Below, in pieces: positions 10,202-20,392 of a DNA stretch of 64,000 bases (the first letter of the stretch is position 1; each line of letters opens with the position of its first letter). Where the stretch lies: positions 2,034,501 through 2,098,500 of the forward strand of contig JAUPFL010000001.1 in the NCBI GenBank assembly GCA_030562215.1. The letters run 5' to 3'. The DNA comes from Peribacillus frigoritolerans (lineage in GTDB: Bacteria > Bacillota > Bacilli > Bacillales > DSM-1321). The notes under the pieces were generated by a model that did not search any database, had not been told where the DNA came from, and was given only the letters and a program-made list of their open reading frames with translations. A program made the translations under genes and the position numbers.

Positions 10202-11568
10202 ATGGGGCAATTTGATAAAAGTGCATTACCCGTAGCAATTATAGGTGGAGGTCCTGTGGGGCTGGCCGCTGCCGCTCATTTACTAAAAAAAGGGGAGAAG
10301 TTTATCGTATTGGAAGCAGGGGACTCGGTGGGTTCAAGCATGCTGGAGTGGGGACACGTTCGAATGTTTTCTCCGTGGCAGTATAACATCGATCAAGCAG
10401 CAAAGGAATTACTGGAGAACACTGGTTGGATGTCACCCGTCGAAAATGCTTTGCCAACAGGTCGCGAACTGGTAGAAGAGTACCTTCTTCCGCTAAGTAA
10501 CCTTCCAGAAATAAAGGAAAACATTATGTTACAGGCAAAAGTAGTCGGTGTTGCCAAAAAGGCTCATGATAAATTAAAAACACGAAAACGGGACACGGTT
10601 CCCTTTCAACTCTATGTAGAAGTGAATGGTGACACAAAAGTCATTGAAGCGAAAGCAGTGATTGATTCTTCAGGTACTTGGACCAATCCAAACCCGATCC
10701 TTTCAATGGTATCTGGACGAATGCGGAGAGAAAATTACACAATCAGATTTACTATGGCATTCCTAACGTCGAACAACTAGAAAACAGATATCAAAATAAA
10801 TCCATTGTGGTGATCGGAAGCGGCCATTCAGCCATCAATGCCCTATTGGATCTGGCCACCTTGCAGAAAAAGTTTACGAATACCAAGATCTACTGGGTTC
10901 TTCGTAAAAAACAGATCCATGAAGTATACGGTGGGCAAGAAAACGATGGGTTGGCTGCTCGTGGAGAGCTTGGCATCAGAATTCAACAATTAGTGGAATC
11001 TGGACGAATCCATATTCTCACTCCTTTTCATATTAACGGAGTTACTCCAACAAACGGTAAAATCACTTTGATTGGAGAACTAAAAGGAGAAGACTTCACA
11101 CTCGGTGATATCGATGAAATCGTGGTAAGTACGGGTTTCAGACCAGATACATCCTTTTTAAAAGAAATTAGGATAAACCTTGATTCAGCTGTCGAAAGTA
11201 TAAACGCGCTTGCTCCGTTAATTGATCCCAATATTCATAGTTGTGGAACGGTGCGGCCGCATGGTGAACAAGAACTACGACACCCTGAAAAGAACTTCTA
11301 CATTGTTGGCATGAAGAGTTATGGAAGAGCACCTACATTCTTACTGGCGACAGGCTACGAACAAGTCCGTTCCGTGGTGGCATATCTGACAGGGGATATA
11401 GAGGGGGCAAAAGAAGTACAGTTGAAACTCCCTGAAACAGGAGTTTGCAGTGTGAATCTGACATCTAGTTCAGACCCTGATATTCCTGCATCTACTAACG
11501 ATAGTTCTTGCTGTGGCAGTTCTGTTCCAGTGAGATTGGGAATTAAAAATAATTCCTGTTGTGAATGA
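10202..11568 (+). CDS. FAD/NAD(P)-binding flavoprotein of the ars region, ArsO/ArsV-like (frameshifted)
   Basis: The protein opens with a Rossmann dinucleotide fold (VAIIGGGPVGLAAAAHLL) and carries a second one in the C-terminal half (IVVIGSGHSAINAL), as in flavin monooxygenases and TrxB-like oxidoreductases. A DEIVVSTGFRPD motif matches the conserved ATG.RP.. region. The frame breaks at about 10705. The extreme C-terminus has two Cys pairs (SSCCGSSVP and NNSCCE), an attractive arsenic(III) or metal ligand set. It lies between a Cys-pair MarR regulator and arsR-arsB-arsC, so a role in oxidising or detoxifying an organoarsenical is likely but not demonstrated. About 455 residues; RBS AGGAGGGG before ATG 10202. 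Confidence 0.75.
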
Positions 11569-11575
11569 AATAGAC

Positions 11576-11605
11576 GACCAGCCTGAAGTTAGGCTGGTCT
11601 TTTAT
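11576..11605 (+). terminator. Rho-independent terminator
   Basis: Perfect 9-bp stem GACCAGCCT (11576-11584) / AGGCTGGTC (11591-11599) followed by TTTTATAATTT, just after the flavoprotein stop. It separates the MarR/flavoprotein unit from arsRBC. Confidence 0.85.
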
Positions 11606-11704
11606 AATTTCTTTGAAGTGCTAATCGCTTTATTCGGTTTGAAGTGTTATTAAGAGGGATTAAAGTAAGGAAATTATATTGTTGAATATTTAATGCTTGA
11701 TTAA

Positions 11705-11757
11705 ATAAGAATATGCTTATACAATGATCTTGAATAATCACATAAGCATATACTTAT
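11705..11757 (+). promoter_or_regulatory. Twin ArsR/SmtB-type operators
   Basis: Two copies of ATAAG-N6-CTTAT, at 11705-11720 and 11742-11757, 37 bp apart and each a palindrome. This is the usual form of ArsR/SmtB family boxes (ATAA...TTAT). They lie 30-80 bp before arsR, as expected for autorepression relieved by arsenite. Confidence 0.75.
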
Positions 11758-11786
11758 TTACTTCAGGCTAGGAGGGTTGAAATGCT

Positions 11787-12128
11787 ATGAATGAGGCGTT
11801 GGATTTGGAAACCACGGCAAACATTCTTAAATTACTAGGTGATAAAACCCGTTTGACCATGATTAAGATCATGTCTGAGCATGAATGCTGTGTCTGTGAA
11901 TTTGTGGACCTATTCGAAATGAGCCAGCCAGCTATCAGCCAGCATTTACGAAAGTTGAAAGATGGCGGGATCGTGAATGAAGCGAGGAGGGGACAATGGG
12001 TTTTTTACTCGTTAAACCCGTCTTCTTCCCATTACACATTTATTCAGACGGTCATCAAGGATTTGCCAAGTCAAAACTTTAAATTAGAAAACTTAACAGC
12101 ACAAGGAAAACGGATTTGTTGTGACTAA
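11787..12128 (+). CDS. arsR: ArsR family arsenic-responsive repressor
   Basis: A 113-residue winged-helix protein of normal length. The metalloid-binding helix has ECCVCEFVDLF, the Cys-x-Cys ligand pair of classical ArsR repressors with an extra Cys, followed by the recognition helix QPAISQHLRKLKDGGIV and the wing RRGQWVFYSL. A further Cys pair ends the protein (RICCD). Start ATG 11787 follows AGGAGGG. It is the first gene of arsR-arsB-arsC and is expected to bind the twin palindromes upstream and release on As(III)/Sb(III). Confidence 0.95.
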   Translation: MNEALDLETTANILKLLGDKTRLTMIKIMSEHECCVCEFVDLFEMSQPAISQHLRKLKDGGIVNEARRGQWVFYSLNPSSSHYTFIQTVIKDLPSQNFKLENLTAQGKRICCD

Positions 12129-12146
12129 CTAGGAGGTACTACTTCA

Positions 12147-13444
12147 GTGGGATCAGTTATTTTGGCAGTTATCATTTTTTTATTAACACTCATTCTCGTC
12201 ATCTGGCAGCCGAAGGGATTGTCGATCGGATGGTCAGCTTGTGGCGGTGCGGTTTTGGCCTTACTTGTTGGAGTAGTGGACTTAACTGATGTCATAGACG
12301 TGACAGCGATAGTCTGGAACGCGACACTCGCCTTCATCGCCATCATCATCATCTCGCTTATTTTGGATGAGATAGGATTTTTGAATGGGCAGCACTGCAT
12401 ATGGCGAGAGCCGCCAAGGGAAATGGAGTAAGGATGTTTGTCTATGTAAGTATCCTTGGTGCTCTTGTGGCTGCTTTTTTTGCGAATGACGGTGCGGCAC
12501 TTATCCTTACACCAATTGTATTAGCAATGGTTCGAGCCCTGAAATTTAGTGATAAAATGATTTTCCCGTTTATCATCGCAAGTGGGTTCATTGCTGATAC
12601 AACCTCACTGCCATTAGTGGTGAGTAATCTTGTAAACATTGTATCCGCAGACTTTTTCAATATCAGTTTTGCCGAGTTTGCTTCAAGAATGATCGTACCG
12701 GACATCTTTGCACTTGTAGCAAGCATCTTGGTTTTATATTTGTTTTTCCGAAAAAGCATACCGAAAAATTACGATGTATCACAGCTTAAAAAACCAGCGG
12801 AAGCCATTAAAGACCAAAGGATGTTTAGGCTGTCCTGGATCGTATTAGGAATATTGCTGGTTGGTTATTTTGCGAGTGAATTCATTGGGGTTCCTGTATC
12901 GATCATTGCAGGCATTGTCGCCATTTTCTTCCTCATGATGGCAAGAAGGAGTCCAGCGATCAACACGAAAACCGTTATTAAAGGCGCACCATGGGCCATC
13001 GTCTTTTTCTCAATTGGCATGTATGTAGTGGTTTACAGCCTGAGAAATGTTGGATTGACGAATTTATTAACGGATTTAATCCAAGTTACCGCCGATCAAG
13101 GATTATTTGCCGCAACGATTGGAATGGGCTTCATCGCCGCCATTCTGTCATCACTTATGAATAACATGCCAACCGTTATGATTGATGCCCTTGCCATTTC
13201 CGACACCCATACAACGGGAGCAATCAGGGAGGCACTTATTTATGCAAATGTCATCGGTTCGGACTTGGGCCCGAAAATCACACCGATCGGTTCTTTGGCA
13301 ACGTTATTGTGGCTGCATGTCCTTTCATTAAAAGGCGTGAAAATCTCATGGGGAACTTACTTTAAAACGGGAATCATCTTAACCATCCCAACATTGTTCA
13401 TCACATTGGTCGGCTTATATATATGGCTGCAAATCATTCATTAA
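12147..13444 (+). CDS. arsB: Arsenite efflux pump ArsB (frameshifted)
   Basis: A polytopic membrane protein of about 430 residues with a dozen hydrophobic segments, matching ArsB of the ion-transporter superfamily, not ACR3. Recognisable segments are [47 protein letters not shown] and [22 protein letters not shown] is missing near 12380: one frame ends in WREPPREME and the other resumes with [15 protein letters not shown]. The GTG start at 12147 follows AGGAGGT. It exports arsenite/antimonite across the cytoplasmic membrane, here supplied by ArsC 35 bp downstream. Confidence 0.92.
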
Positions 13445-13478
13445 ACACTTACTTACAAAACCAAAGGAGAGAAACAGC

Positions 13479-13898
13479 ATGGCTAAAAAAACACTTTACT
13501 TCTTATGTACAGGGAACTCTTGCAGAAGCCAAATGGCAGAAGCATGGGGGAAGAAATATTTAGGTAATGAATGGCAAGTGCTTAGCGCAGGAATCGAAGC
13601 CCATGGGTTAAATCCCAAAGCTGTAAAAGCAATGAATGAAGTTGGATTGGACATCTCCAATCAAACATCGGATATCATCGACCCTGATATTTTGAATAAT
13701 GCCGATTTTGTCGTTACATTATGTGGGGATGCGGCTGACAAATGTCCAATGACGCCACCGCATGTTAAACGTGAACATTGGGGCTTTGATGACCCGGCAA
13801 AAGCGGTAGGAACAGATGAAGAAAAATGGGCTACCTTCCAACGTGTTCGTGATGAAATAGAAGAAAGAATTGCACGTTTCTCTAAAACGGGTGAATAA
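13479..13898 (+). CDS. arsC: Arsenate reductase, thioredoxin-coupled type
   Basis: A 139-residue protein of the low-molecular-weight phosphatase fold. The P-loop nucleophile is Cys10 ([16 protein letters not shown], with Cys15 and Arg16), and the relay pair Cys82 and Cys89 is present ([10 protein letters not shown]), the arrangement known for S. aureus and B. subtilis ArsC. It reduces arsenate to arsenite, with thioredoxin recycling the enzyme; arsenite then leaves through ArsB. RBS AAAGGAG precedes ATG 13479. It is the last gene of the operon, closed by the terminator at 13949. Confidence 0.97.
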   Translation: MAKKTLYFLCTGNSCRSQMAEAWGKKYLGNEWQVLSAGIEAHGLNPKAVKAMNEVGLDISNQTSDIIDPDILNNADFVVTLCGDAADKCPMTPPHVKREHWGFDDPAKAVGTDEEKWATFQRVRDEIEERIARFSKTGE

Positions 13899-13948
13899 AT
13901 GAAATTGAAATGCCATGGGTGTTAGCAGGCGGACCAAAGGCCATAAAG

Positions 13949-13979
13949 AAGAGCTGCCAAAATTCGGCAGCTCTTTTCA
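13949..13979. terminator. Bidirectional terminator between arsC and the lipoprotein gene
   Basis: AAGAGCTGCC (13949-13958) and GGCAGCTCTT (13966-13975) form a 10-bp stem. A T run follows on the plus strand and a weaker one (TTTATGG) on the minus strand, serving two convergent genes. Confidence 0.8.
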
Positions 13980-13982
13980 TCA

Positions 13983-14759
13983 TTAAATCTTAATATCGAC
14001 CTTAGCATTTTTCTGAAGTTCTTCGACATGCTTCACAAGCTTTTCCTGTTTCTTTTGCTGCTCTAGTTGTTCCTTGATTTGCGGCTTCATTTCTTCGAGT
14101 TTCTGTACCTTCTGTCCGCTTGTTTTAGCTTGCTCAGCAACCTGGTCGTAATACTTTTGGATTTCTTCATCAGTTGCTTCTTCCACTTTAATCTCTTTTT
14201 CAACGTACTTCGTATATGGAATGTTCTCTGCGATCTGGGCATTCAGCATTTCCGAATTCAGACCTGCTTGCTTCAACGCTTCCTTGAATTTCTCTTCACT
14301 CTCATATGGCTTTTTGATTTCGGCAAGTTGCTTTTCAATTTCGGCCTTGGAAGCTGTGTAGCCCTTCTTATCAGCTGCTTGAAGCAGCAATGTTTGCCCC
14401 ACTATAGAGTTGAGCGTTTGTTCTTTAATTTGTTTGGCGCCCTCCTTGGTTGTCGGGTCTTGTCCGAATTGCTGCATTTGCATTTGTGTAGTGGACAACA
14501 CGGTATTATATTCCGCACCTGAAATTTTTTCCTCATTGACGATGGCTACCGTTTTCTTTTCATCCACTTTTTGTTTGTCTAGTTTCTTTTGCATTTCTTC
14601 CATCTGTTTTTGCTGTTCCTCAGTTGCTTTAGCCGTTTCTTTCTCAGTTGTTTTAGTCTCTTTCTCGTCATTTTTCTTATCAGCTTCATCGTTCGAACCA
14701 CAAGCCGTCAGAGCAACTGCCAATAATCCAATGATGATTGGGTACAATAATTTCTTCAT
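13983..14759 (-). CDS. SurA_N/PrsA-related lipoprotein without a PPIase domain
   Basis: The signal peptide ends in the lipobox LTAC, so Cys20 would be lipidated and the protein anchored outside the membrane. A low-complexity Lys/Glu linker (about residues 25-65) is followed by a SurA N-terminal-like helical chaperone domain (VAIVNEEKISGAEYNTVLS, LNSIVGQTLLLQAADKKGY) and a helical tail. At 258 residues it lacks the parvulin PPIase insert found in PrsA. It probably assists folding of secreted proteins, but the client is unknown. It is transcribed alone. Confidence 0.82.
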   Translation of the reverse strand: MKKLLYPIIIGLLAVALTACGSNDEADKKNDEKETKTTEKETAKATEEQQKQMEEMQKKLDKQKVDEKKTVAIVNEEKISGAEYNTVLSTTQMQMQQFGQDPTTKEGAKQIKEQTLNSIVGQTLLLQAADKKGYTASKAEIEKQLAEIKKPYESEEKFKEALKQAGLNSEMLNAQIAENIPYTKYVEKEIKVEEATDEEIQKYYDQVAEQAKTSGQKVQKLEEMKPQIKEQLEQQKKQEKLVKHVEELQKNAKVDIKI

Positions 14760-15182
14760 AGTTTCAGTCTCCTCTCATATTCAATGCTAAAAAATCATCT
14801 AATGCGCATTATAAAGGAATTTCCCATTAAAACACAATATATTCATTCTTTTTTCCAGAAAACAGGAAGATAGTATAGGCATTATCTCATTATATAAGTG
14901 TAACATTAACGGAAATGAACCAATTTACCCTTCGCTTAAAAGGAATGCGAAGGCTGATCCTGGTACAGTCAGAAACTTGTAATCTATCTCTTACCACGAA
15001 ACGATGCTTAGTAACTATTGTATACGAAAATTGTATGGTATTATATACCTTATCATCCGGATATAGTTCATTTAGCCTATCTAATGAAATGATCAAATCA
15101 TGAATGGAGTGAGCCGTGACAATGAGAAAAGTGAACTAAGAGATAGTATTGGAATTCCAGAAGATTATTGGAGGTATAGATT
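14760..15182. other. Intergenic region, no gene seen
   Basis: AT-rich spacer between the divergent lipoprotein and HD-GYP genes. It should hold both promoters, but I see no convincing pair of -35/-10 boxes. Short frames at 14890-15103 on both strands lack ribosome sites. Confidence 0.4.
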
Positions 15183-16296
15183 TTGAAAGGGAAATCAAGG
15201 CTGCCAGGCGAATTGGCAGGGTATTTAAAGTTGGGGGATGCCGTCATCATTACGGATCAAGATCATCGCATACTTGATATTAATGCCTATTATGAACAGA
15301 CGACAGGATATTCCAGGGGCAGCATCATTGGGTTCAAAGCTGGATTCTTGAAGTCAGGGTTAACACCTTTATGTACATACACATCCTTGAAAAACGAGTT
15401 AAGGATGGGGAAACATTGGTCAGGGGTTTTCACCAATCGAAAAAATCGGGTGAGATTTGGCATTCCTCGATTACGATTACCCCTATTCATCTGGGGGATC
15501 AGTGGTATTTCGTAAGGGTTTTCCGTGAACTGGAACAATTGAAAGAGGGGATCTACCTTTCGGAAAAGAAAAGGGCAGAGACTCAAAGGGAATTGTTAAG
15601 GTGCTCGCCATTTCATGCGAAATCCGTGATCCAGGCATTGAGGCGCATTTATTGAGAGTTCAAAACCTGACCGAGCAGCTTGTTATCGTTCATAATCGAA
15701 GATGCCAGCTGGAACTATCTAAAAGCTATAATCATATCGTCCATTCAAGTATTCTGCATGATATCGGGAAAGCGGAGATTCCTGAGGGGATTTTATACAA
15801 ACCTGGCCCCTTATCTCCATATGAACGAAAAATCATCGAGATGCATCCGTTAATGGGATCCGATATTTTGAATAAGATTTCAAGGGAAATAAACAATGAT
15901 GTGATCAGCAGCCTGGAAGTTGCTGAAAACATCATCCTCCATCATCATGAAAAATGGGATGGAACTGGATATCCCCATCGTTTGAAAGGTGAGGAAATCC
16001 CATTGGAAGCTCGAATCGTTGCCATTGTGGGTGTGTTTGATGCATTGACCAGCAGAAGGCCGTATAAAGATTCCTGGTCAGTGGAGCGGGCATTATCTTT
16101 CATAAACGAACAAAAAGGAAAGCATTTCGATCCATCCATCGTGGTGTCTTTCTTTTCCTGTTTTGATGAAAAGGCGGCGCAGAAAAAGGCTGCGATACCA
16201 TTCGCAGCACAGGGATATAGTAAACAGCGAACTCGTCGCCTTCTGGATATGGTCGTTAACCTTTTGAGACCAAGGGCTAACGATTCTTTTAAATAA
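15183..16296 (+). CDS. PAS/HD-GYP domain phosphodiesterase (two frameshifts)
   Basis: The N-terminal third is a PAS domain (LKLGDAVIITDQDHRILDIN, then YYEQTTGYSRGSIIG). The C-terminal part is an HD-GYP domain with SSILHDIGKAEIPEGIL, HHHEKWDGTGYP and FDALTSRRPYK, the metal and GYP residues of cyclic-di-GMP phosphodiesterases. The reading frame slips twice, near 15370 and 15600. The TTG start at 15183 follows TGGAGG. About 371 residues in all. It probably lowers a cyclic dinucleotide in response to a PAS-sensed cue; the metal ligands look complete. Confidence 0.85.
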
Positions 16297-16335
16297 AGGA
16301 GTTTGTAAAATGGTAAATGAATGGCTAGCAATTTA

Positions 16336-16362
16336 CCAAAAAATAGTAAAGGTTTTTACTCC
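16336..16362 (-). terminator. Terminator of the HK-RR-TVP38 operon
   Basis: Read on the minus strand: AGTAAA, loop AACC, TTTACT, then ATTTTTT. It lies just beyond the TVP38 stop codon. Confidence 0.6.
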
Positions 16363-16910
16363 ATGCCTTTTTTCTTATTTCTATAAAAGTAATAAACGAC
16401 TGAGATTACCAGAATCAGCAGTACCAAAACAATTCTTATATCGTCCGATGCCTTCAATACTTGTGTTACCGAATAGGCCTCGATAAGGAGGGCAGGCAGT
16501 TTTCCGATGGATGTCGCGAGAAAGAAAATCATCATTCCCGTCCTGCTTAGTGCTGCTGTAAGGTTGATCGCGCCGGATGGTATAAAGGGAAGGAGCCTAA
16601 GCATCAGGATCATCCAAAATGCATGAAACCCTTGTGATTTTTGCAGCTTCATGATCCACCGGTTCTTCATGAACTTGGGTTTGAATGTTTGAAAGCCCTT
16701 TCGATATAACCAAAAGCTGAACACTGCACCGGCAATTTCTCCTATGTAAGAAAGGATCAATCCCTTTTCAAATCCAAATACGCTGATATTGGCGGCCGTG
16801 ATGAATACGCTTGGAATAAAACCAAGCACACTGATCAATATATTGAATGCTAAACTTACAGCAATGGAAAAAGGGCCGCTGGATTGTAATGCCTCAGTAA
16901 TGAAATCCAT
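16356..16910 (-). CDS. TVP38/TMEM64 family membrane protein
   Basis: A 184-residue polytopic protein with the VTT (SNARE-associated/DedA-like) core: FIPSVFITAANISVFGF, YIGEIAGAVFSFWLYRKGF, and LRLLPFIPSGAINLTAALS. These half-helical, Pro-containing segments are typical of lipid-scramblase-like and DedA-like proteins. Its start follows the response-regulator stop by one base, so it is the third gene of a minus-strand operon with a two-component system, suggesting that the sensor answers to envelope state. Biochemical activity is unknown. Confidence 0.85.
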   Translation of the reverse strand: MDFITEALQSSGPFSIAVSLAFNILISVLGFIPSVFITAANISVFGFEKGLILSYIGEIAGAVFSFWLYRKGFQTFKPKFMKNRWIMKLQKSQGFHAFWMILMLRLLPFIPSGAINLTAALSRTGMMIFFLATSIGKLPALLIEAYSVTQVLKASDDIRIVLVLLILVISVVYYFYRNKKKGME

Positions 16911-16911
16911 A

Positions 16912-17588
16912 TCAATCCGCAGAACTCCATTTATACCCGATGCCCCAGACCGTTTTCAAATGTTGATCTGCTGGAAAACCGGCATGACGCAATTTCTCTC
17001 TAATATTTCGAATATGGGAATCGATTGTCCGATCTTCGGTATCCGTTTTAAATCCCCATATGGTCGAAAGCAGGTGGTCTCTGGAATACACTTGATCTGG
17101 GGATTTTAAAAACAAGCACAGCAGTGAGAACTCTTTCGGTGTTAATGGGATTGTTTTGGTATCATAATGTGCTTCATAAGCGGATTCATTTAATTTTAGC
17201 CCCTAAAGATCACAGAATCATCCTGATTATGCACTCGCCGCGTCACAGCTTCGATTCTGGCAAGTAAAACTTCTTCATGAAAGGGTTTCGTAATATAATC
17301 GTCTGCGCCCTTTTTCAACCCCTTCACCATTTCTTGTGCACCATCCCGGGCGGTGAGCATGATTATGGGAATGTTGGAAAACGCACGGATCCTTTCGCAC
17401 GTTTCCCACCCATCCATTTCAGGCATCATTACATCAAGAAGTACTATGTCCGCATGTTCATGCGTTAAGAACTGTAAGGCTTCATGTCCAGATTTCATCT
17501 TCATGCATGTATATCCGTGAGGTTTAATGTATAGCTCTAATAGATCAAGCATTCTCTGTTCATCATCAACCAGAACTACTGTCATCAT
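16912..17588 (-). CDS. OmpR-family response regulator (frameshifted)
   Basis: The receiver domain (VVLVDDEQRMLDLLELYI, IVLLDVMMPEMDGWE with the phospho-acceptor Asp, LTARD, YITKPF) ends at 17196 in this frame. The winged-helix output domain continues one frame over (LTPKEFSLLCLFL, YSRDHLLSTIWGF, RTIDSHIRNIREKLR, WGIGYKW). One base is lost near 17200. The total of about 225 residues is standard. It overlaps the upstream kinase gene by about 20 bases and is followed directly by the TVP38 gene, so all three are cotranscribed. Confidence 0.92.
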
Positions 17589-18956
17589 TTGTTATCTCCT
17601 TAAATGTGATAGTGAAGCACGTTCCTTGCTCCAAGTTGCTTTTAACCGAAATGGTTCCTCCTTGTATCTCCACTAATTGCTTGACGATGGAGAGCCCCAA
17701 CCCGAATCCACCGGTATCTCTGGCGCGTGATTTCTCGACACGATATAAACGATCGAAGATATGGGGGATATCTTCAGGGGGAATGCCAACCCCTTGATCG
17801 ATTATGGAGATGGAAATCCTGCCATTGCATTCAGTGGCTTTGATGGTGGTGACTGTATATTCGTTCGAGTACTTCAGCGCATTATCCAACAGGTTAAGAA
17901 TGACTTGCTCAAACCGTGAGGGATCTACATCTATAAATAAATCATCCTTGCATTCCAGATTCAATTGAATTCTTTCATTTGCAAAAGCCGGTAACACTTT
18001 TTCATGTATGTTTTGCAGGAATGAAGAGAGCTGGACGGTTTCCTTTGATATGGTGAATGTATTTACATCCATTCTGGCCATATTGAATAGTTCGTCCAAT
18101 AATCTGTTTAATCGTTCGGATTCATCATGGATGATCTCTAAGTATCGTGTTCGTTCGGATGCATCCAAATCTTTCCGGCGGGTTATATCAGCGTATCCCT
18201 TGATATAAGTTAGCGGCGTGCGCAGTTCATGGGAGATACTTGCCAAAAATTCATTGCGTTCCTTCTTTAAATAGTTCAATTCATTAGCCAATCTTTGAAT
18301 GGATTGGGCAAGCTCCCCGAGTTCATCATGAGATCGTACCGGCACAGCCACTGAAAAATTCCCTTTGCTGAGCTTTGTTGTCGCTTCCTTCATCGAAATT
18401 AGCGGTCTAGTCAAAGCTTTTGATAGAAAATAGATGGTGATAAGCATGAATATAAGGAGCAATGCAGTCGCAAAAAGGAAATGCCTATTCAATTGTGCGA
18501 TCAAATCCTCAACATCTCTAGTATCTTTGAACATATAAACATAGCCTTTTTTTTCTTTATTACTGATAAATGGCGTAACGGTGGCTATATATCTTTCATC
18601 CTTCCAACTTGATTGGATGACCATACCTTTTCGGGGTACTTGCGGGATGTTTTTTGCCAAGATTTTTTTCATTCCCCATTAACCTTTGCGGAAGATATCA
18701 GATTATCTCCTCTTGTGTTCGTAATCACGACATCTGTATCGGTATGGTATTCCATCAGGCCGATATGCTGAAGGGTAGAGTCGGAATACGTGATTTCCAA
18801 CACATCACGATGACTGTTGCCACGGGCCTTCAGTGATTCCAATTCTTGATTGATACGGGAATGGATCACTTTATTATGCAGGTAAATCATGGAGATGGTT
18901 TCCATCAAAAAAATGCAAACAAATATAGATAGTCCGAGTTTAAAGGATATTTTCAG
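17566..18956 (-). CDS. Membrane histidine kinase (frameshifted)
   Basis: Two membrane segments flank an extracytoplasmic sensor: the first (SIFVCIFLMETISMIYL) lies upstream of the first ATG, so the start is probably a CTG at 18956 behind AGAAGG; the second is FLFATALLLIFMLITIYFL. HAMP, then HisKA with FLASISHELRTPLTYIKGY, then HATPase_c boxes (NLLDNALKYS, DQGVGIPPEDI, GFGLGLSIVKQLVE). The frame is broken at about 18670 (NGE, then KKILAKN), consistent with one missing A. It pairs with the OmpR-type regulator that it overlaps. The stimulus is unknown. Confidence 0.9.
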
Positions 18957-19301
18957 GAGTATTCACCTTCTTATAGCATAAAGTCAGTTTAGCGAAAAAG
19001 TATGAAGAAAGTATGCAGTTTTTTTCAATTTCTTCGTACCTTTTAAACAACGATAATCCGAATGATGACTTGTTGCAAGAGAGACTATATTTTTAATGGG
19101 TCAAAACTGTCATTTTTTTCAGCCTTGTATAGGGAAATGGGGAGGAATATTTCCTCCCAATAAACATGTACTTAGCTTTGCTATGCGGCAACATTGGAAA
19201 AACATTATTTTCCAGGAGGGAATCATTTAACATATTTCTTTTGAAAGTTGTTATTAATTATTTATAACTGCTCTTATTTTAATTTAATCTATAATAAATT
19301 G
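18957..19301. other. Gene-free stretch with two hairpins
   Basis: Upstream region of the kinase operon. It holds a perfect 8-bp hairpin with a 3-nt loop (19140-19158, GGGAGGAA/TTCCTCCC) and a 7-bp one (19195-19214). Neither has a T run. No open frame is supported. Confidence 0.5.
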
Positions 19302-19330
19302 AAACTGCCGGGAAAATGGGCAGTTTTTTT
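19302..19330 (+). terminator. Orphan terminator or attenuator
   Basis: AAACTGCC (19302-19309) pairs with GGCAGTTT (19319-19326), then T continues to 19330. No plus-strand gene lies upstream within 2.9 kb, so it ends a short RNA or attenuates the small gene at 19412. A TATAAT sits at 19290-19295. Confidence 0.65.
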
Positions 19331-19411
19331 GATTTAGTTTATTCAAAATGTTTTGTCTTAAGGAAACATTTTGTCGTGAATGAATACTATGTAAAAAAGG
19401 AGCTGATCCAT

Positions 19412-19534
19412 ATGAATTGTACAAACCGTACGCAGAAAAAAATAATGGCTTATTCCGCATTATTCAAAAAAATGGGCATTCTCAATGATGAAGAATACAA
19501 AAATATCGCAAAGACCTTTCAATCAAAGGATTGA
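19412..19534 (+). CDS. Small protein, 40 residues, unknown
   Basis: ATG 19412 follows AAAAAGGAG at a good distance. The product (MNCTNRTQKKIMAYSALFKK, then MGILNDEEYKNIAKTFQSKD) is basic and helical, with a GILNDEEY segment reminiscent of SHOCT-like tails, a resemblance too short to name a family. A terminator-like hairpin lies in its leader. It is plausible as a real small gene on its ribosome site, but there is no other evidence. Confidence 0.5.
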   Translation: MNCTNRTQKKIMAYSALFKKMGILNDEEYKNIAKTFQSKD

Positions 19535-19913
19535 GGAAGTGTCCATTGGATATTCATAAACTTTTAACCTGCATTAAAATGGCTGTAAAACCCCGCCTTT
19601 CAATTTTCGAAGTAGGAGGGGACTGCAGTCTATTAGGAAATCAAGGAAGTGTCGCGATGTTGTCAATTTGTCCGGCTCTGATTCCTATTGATTTCCATAT
19701 TTTGGAGGATAGTCGTACAGCTGGATGAAGTGATGCACCTTTAGTTTGAAATACTACATATACGATGGACATTTCTTGGCAAATAGGAGGGAGTTCATTG
19801 AAAAGGATACAAAAAAATTTCTTGCGTTATGAGAAGTGAAAAGGAAGATTGTTGTGATCCGATGGTGTTCTCTGCGATAATGGAATAAAGAAATTGAAAA
19901 GGAGTTACGTAGG
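19535..19913. other. Intergenic region, nothing recognised
   Basis: No ribosome site coupled to a sensible frame and no clear hairpin with a T run. It presumably contains the promoter of the Lrp-type gene. Confidence 0.35.
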
Positions 19914-20390
19914 ATGGCAGAGGACTTTAAGATTCCCAGCTTGAAAGTTGATGAGATCGATAAGAAAATCATATCGGTTTTACATGAAGATGCACGAATT
20001 TCGTATACCGACTTAGCGAAGAAAGTGGAGCTGTCCAGAGTTGCGGTTCAGATGAGAATTAATCATCTTGTTGAAAACGGTGTGATCGAGAGGTTCACTG
20101 CAGTCATAAATCCAACTAAGGTCGGCATCCATGTTTCGGCATTCTTTAACGTTGAGGTTGAGCCAAAATATCTGGAATCGGTCGCGCAGCAATTAGAAAG
20201 TGAACCGGCTGTTACGAGTTTATATCATATGACCGGTCCGAGTAAACTCCATATGCACGGAATCTTTACTGATAATCAAGAGATGGAACGCTTTCTTAAT
20301 GAGAAACTGTATGCGGTCGTCGGTGTTGTCAGCGTTGATTGCCAAATTCTCATTAAACGTTATAAAAGCCGGATGGGCATGAAGCTTTAA
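19914..20390 (+). CDS. Lrp/AsnC family regulator, YwrC-like
   Basis: The N-terminal HTH ([40 protein letters not shown]) and the C-terminal RAM-type domain (residues about 75-150) are both complete; 158 residues. It is convergent with a ChrA pair, the same gene set as ywrC with ywrB-ywrA of B. subtilis, where the Lrp-type gene affects expression of the chromate transporter pair. So it probably regulates the neighbouring transporter, with an unknown ligand. RBS AAAAGGAG; ATG 19914. Confidence 0.88.
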   Translation: MAEDFKIPSLKVDEIDKKIISVLHEDARISYTDLAKKVELSRVAVQMRINHLVENGVIERFTAVINPTKVGIHVSAFFNVEVEPKYLESVAQQLESEPAVTSLYHMTGPSKLHMHGIFTDNQEMERFLNEKLYAVVGVVSVDCQILIKRYKSRMGMKL

Positions 20391-20392
20391 TG

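Noticed and set aside
14067..14790. Plus-strand frames rich in Phe, Leu and Cys
   Set aside because: They are antisense shadows of the Lys/Glu-rich lipoprotein gene.
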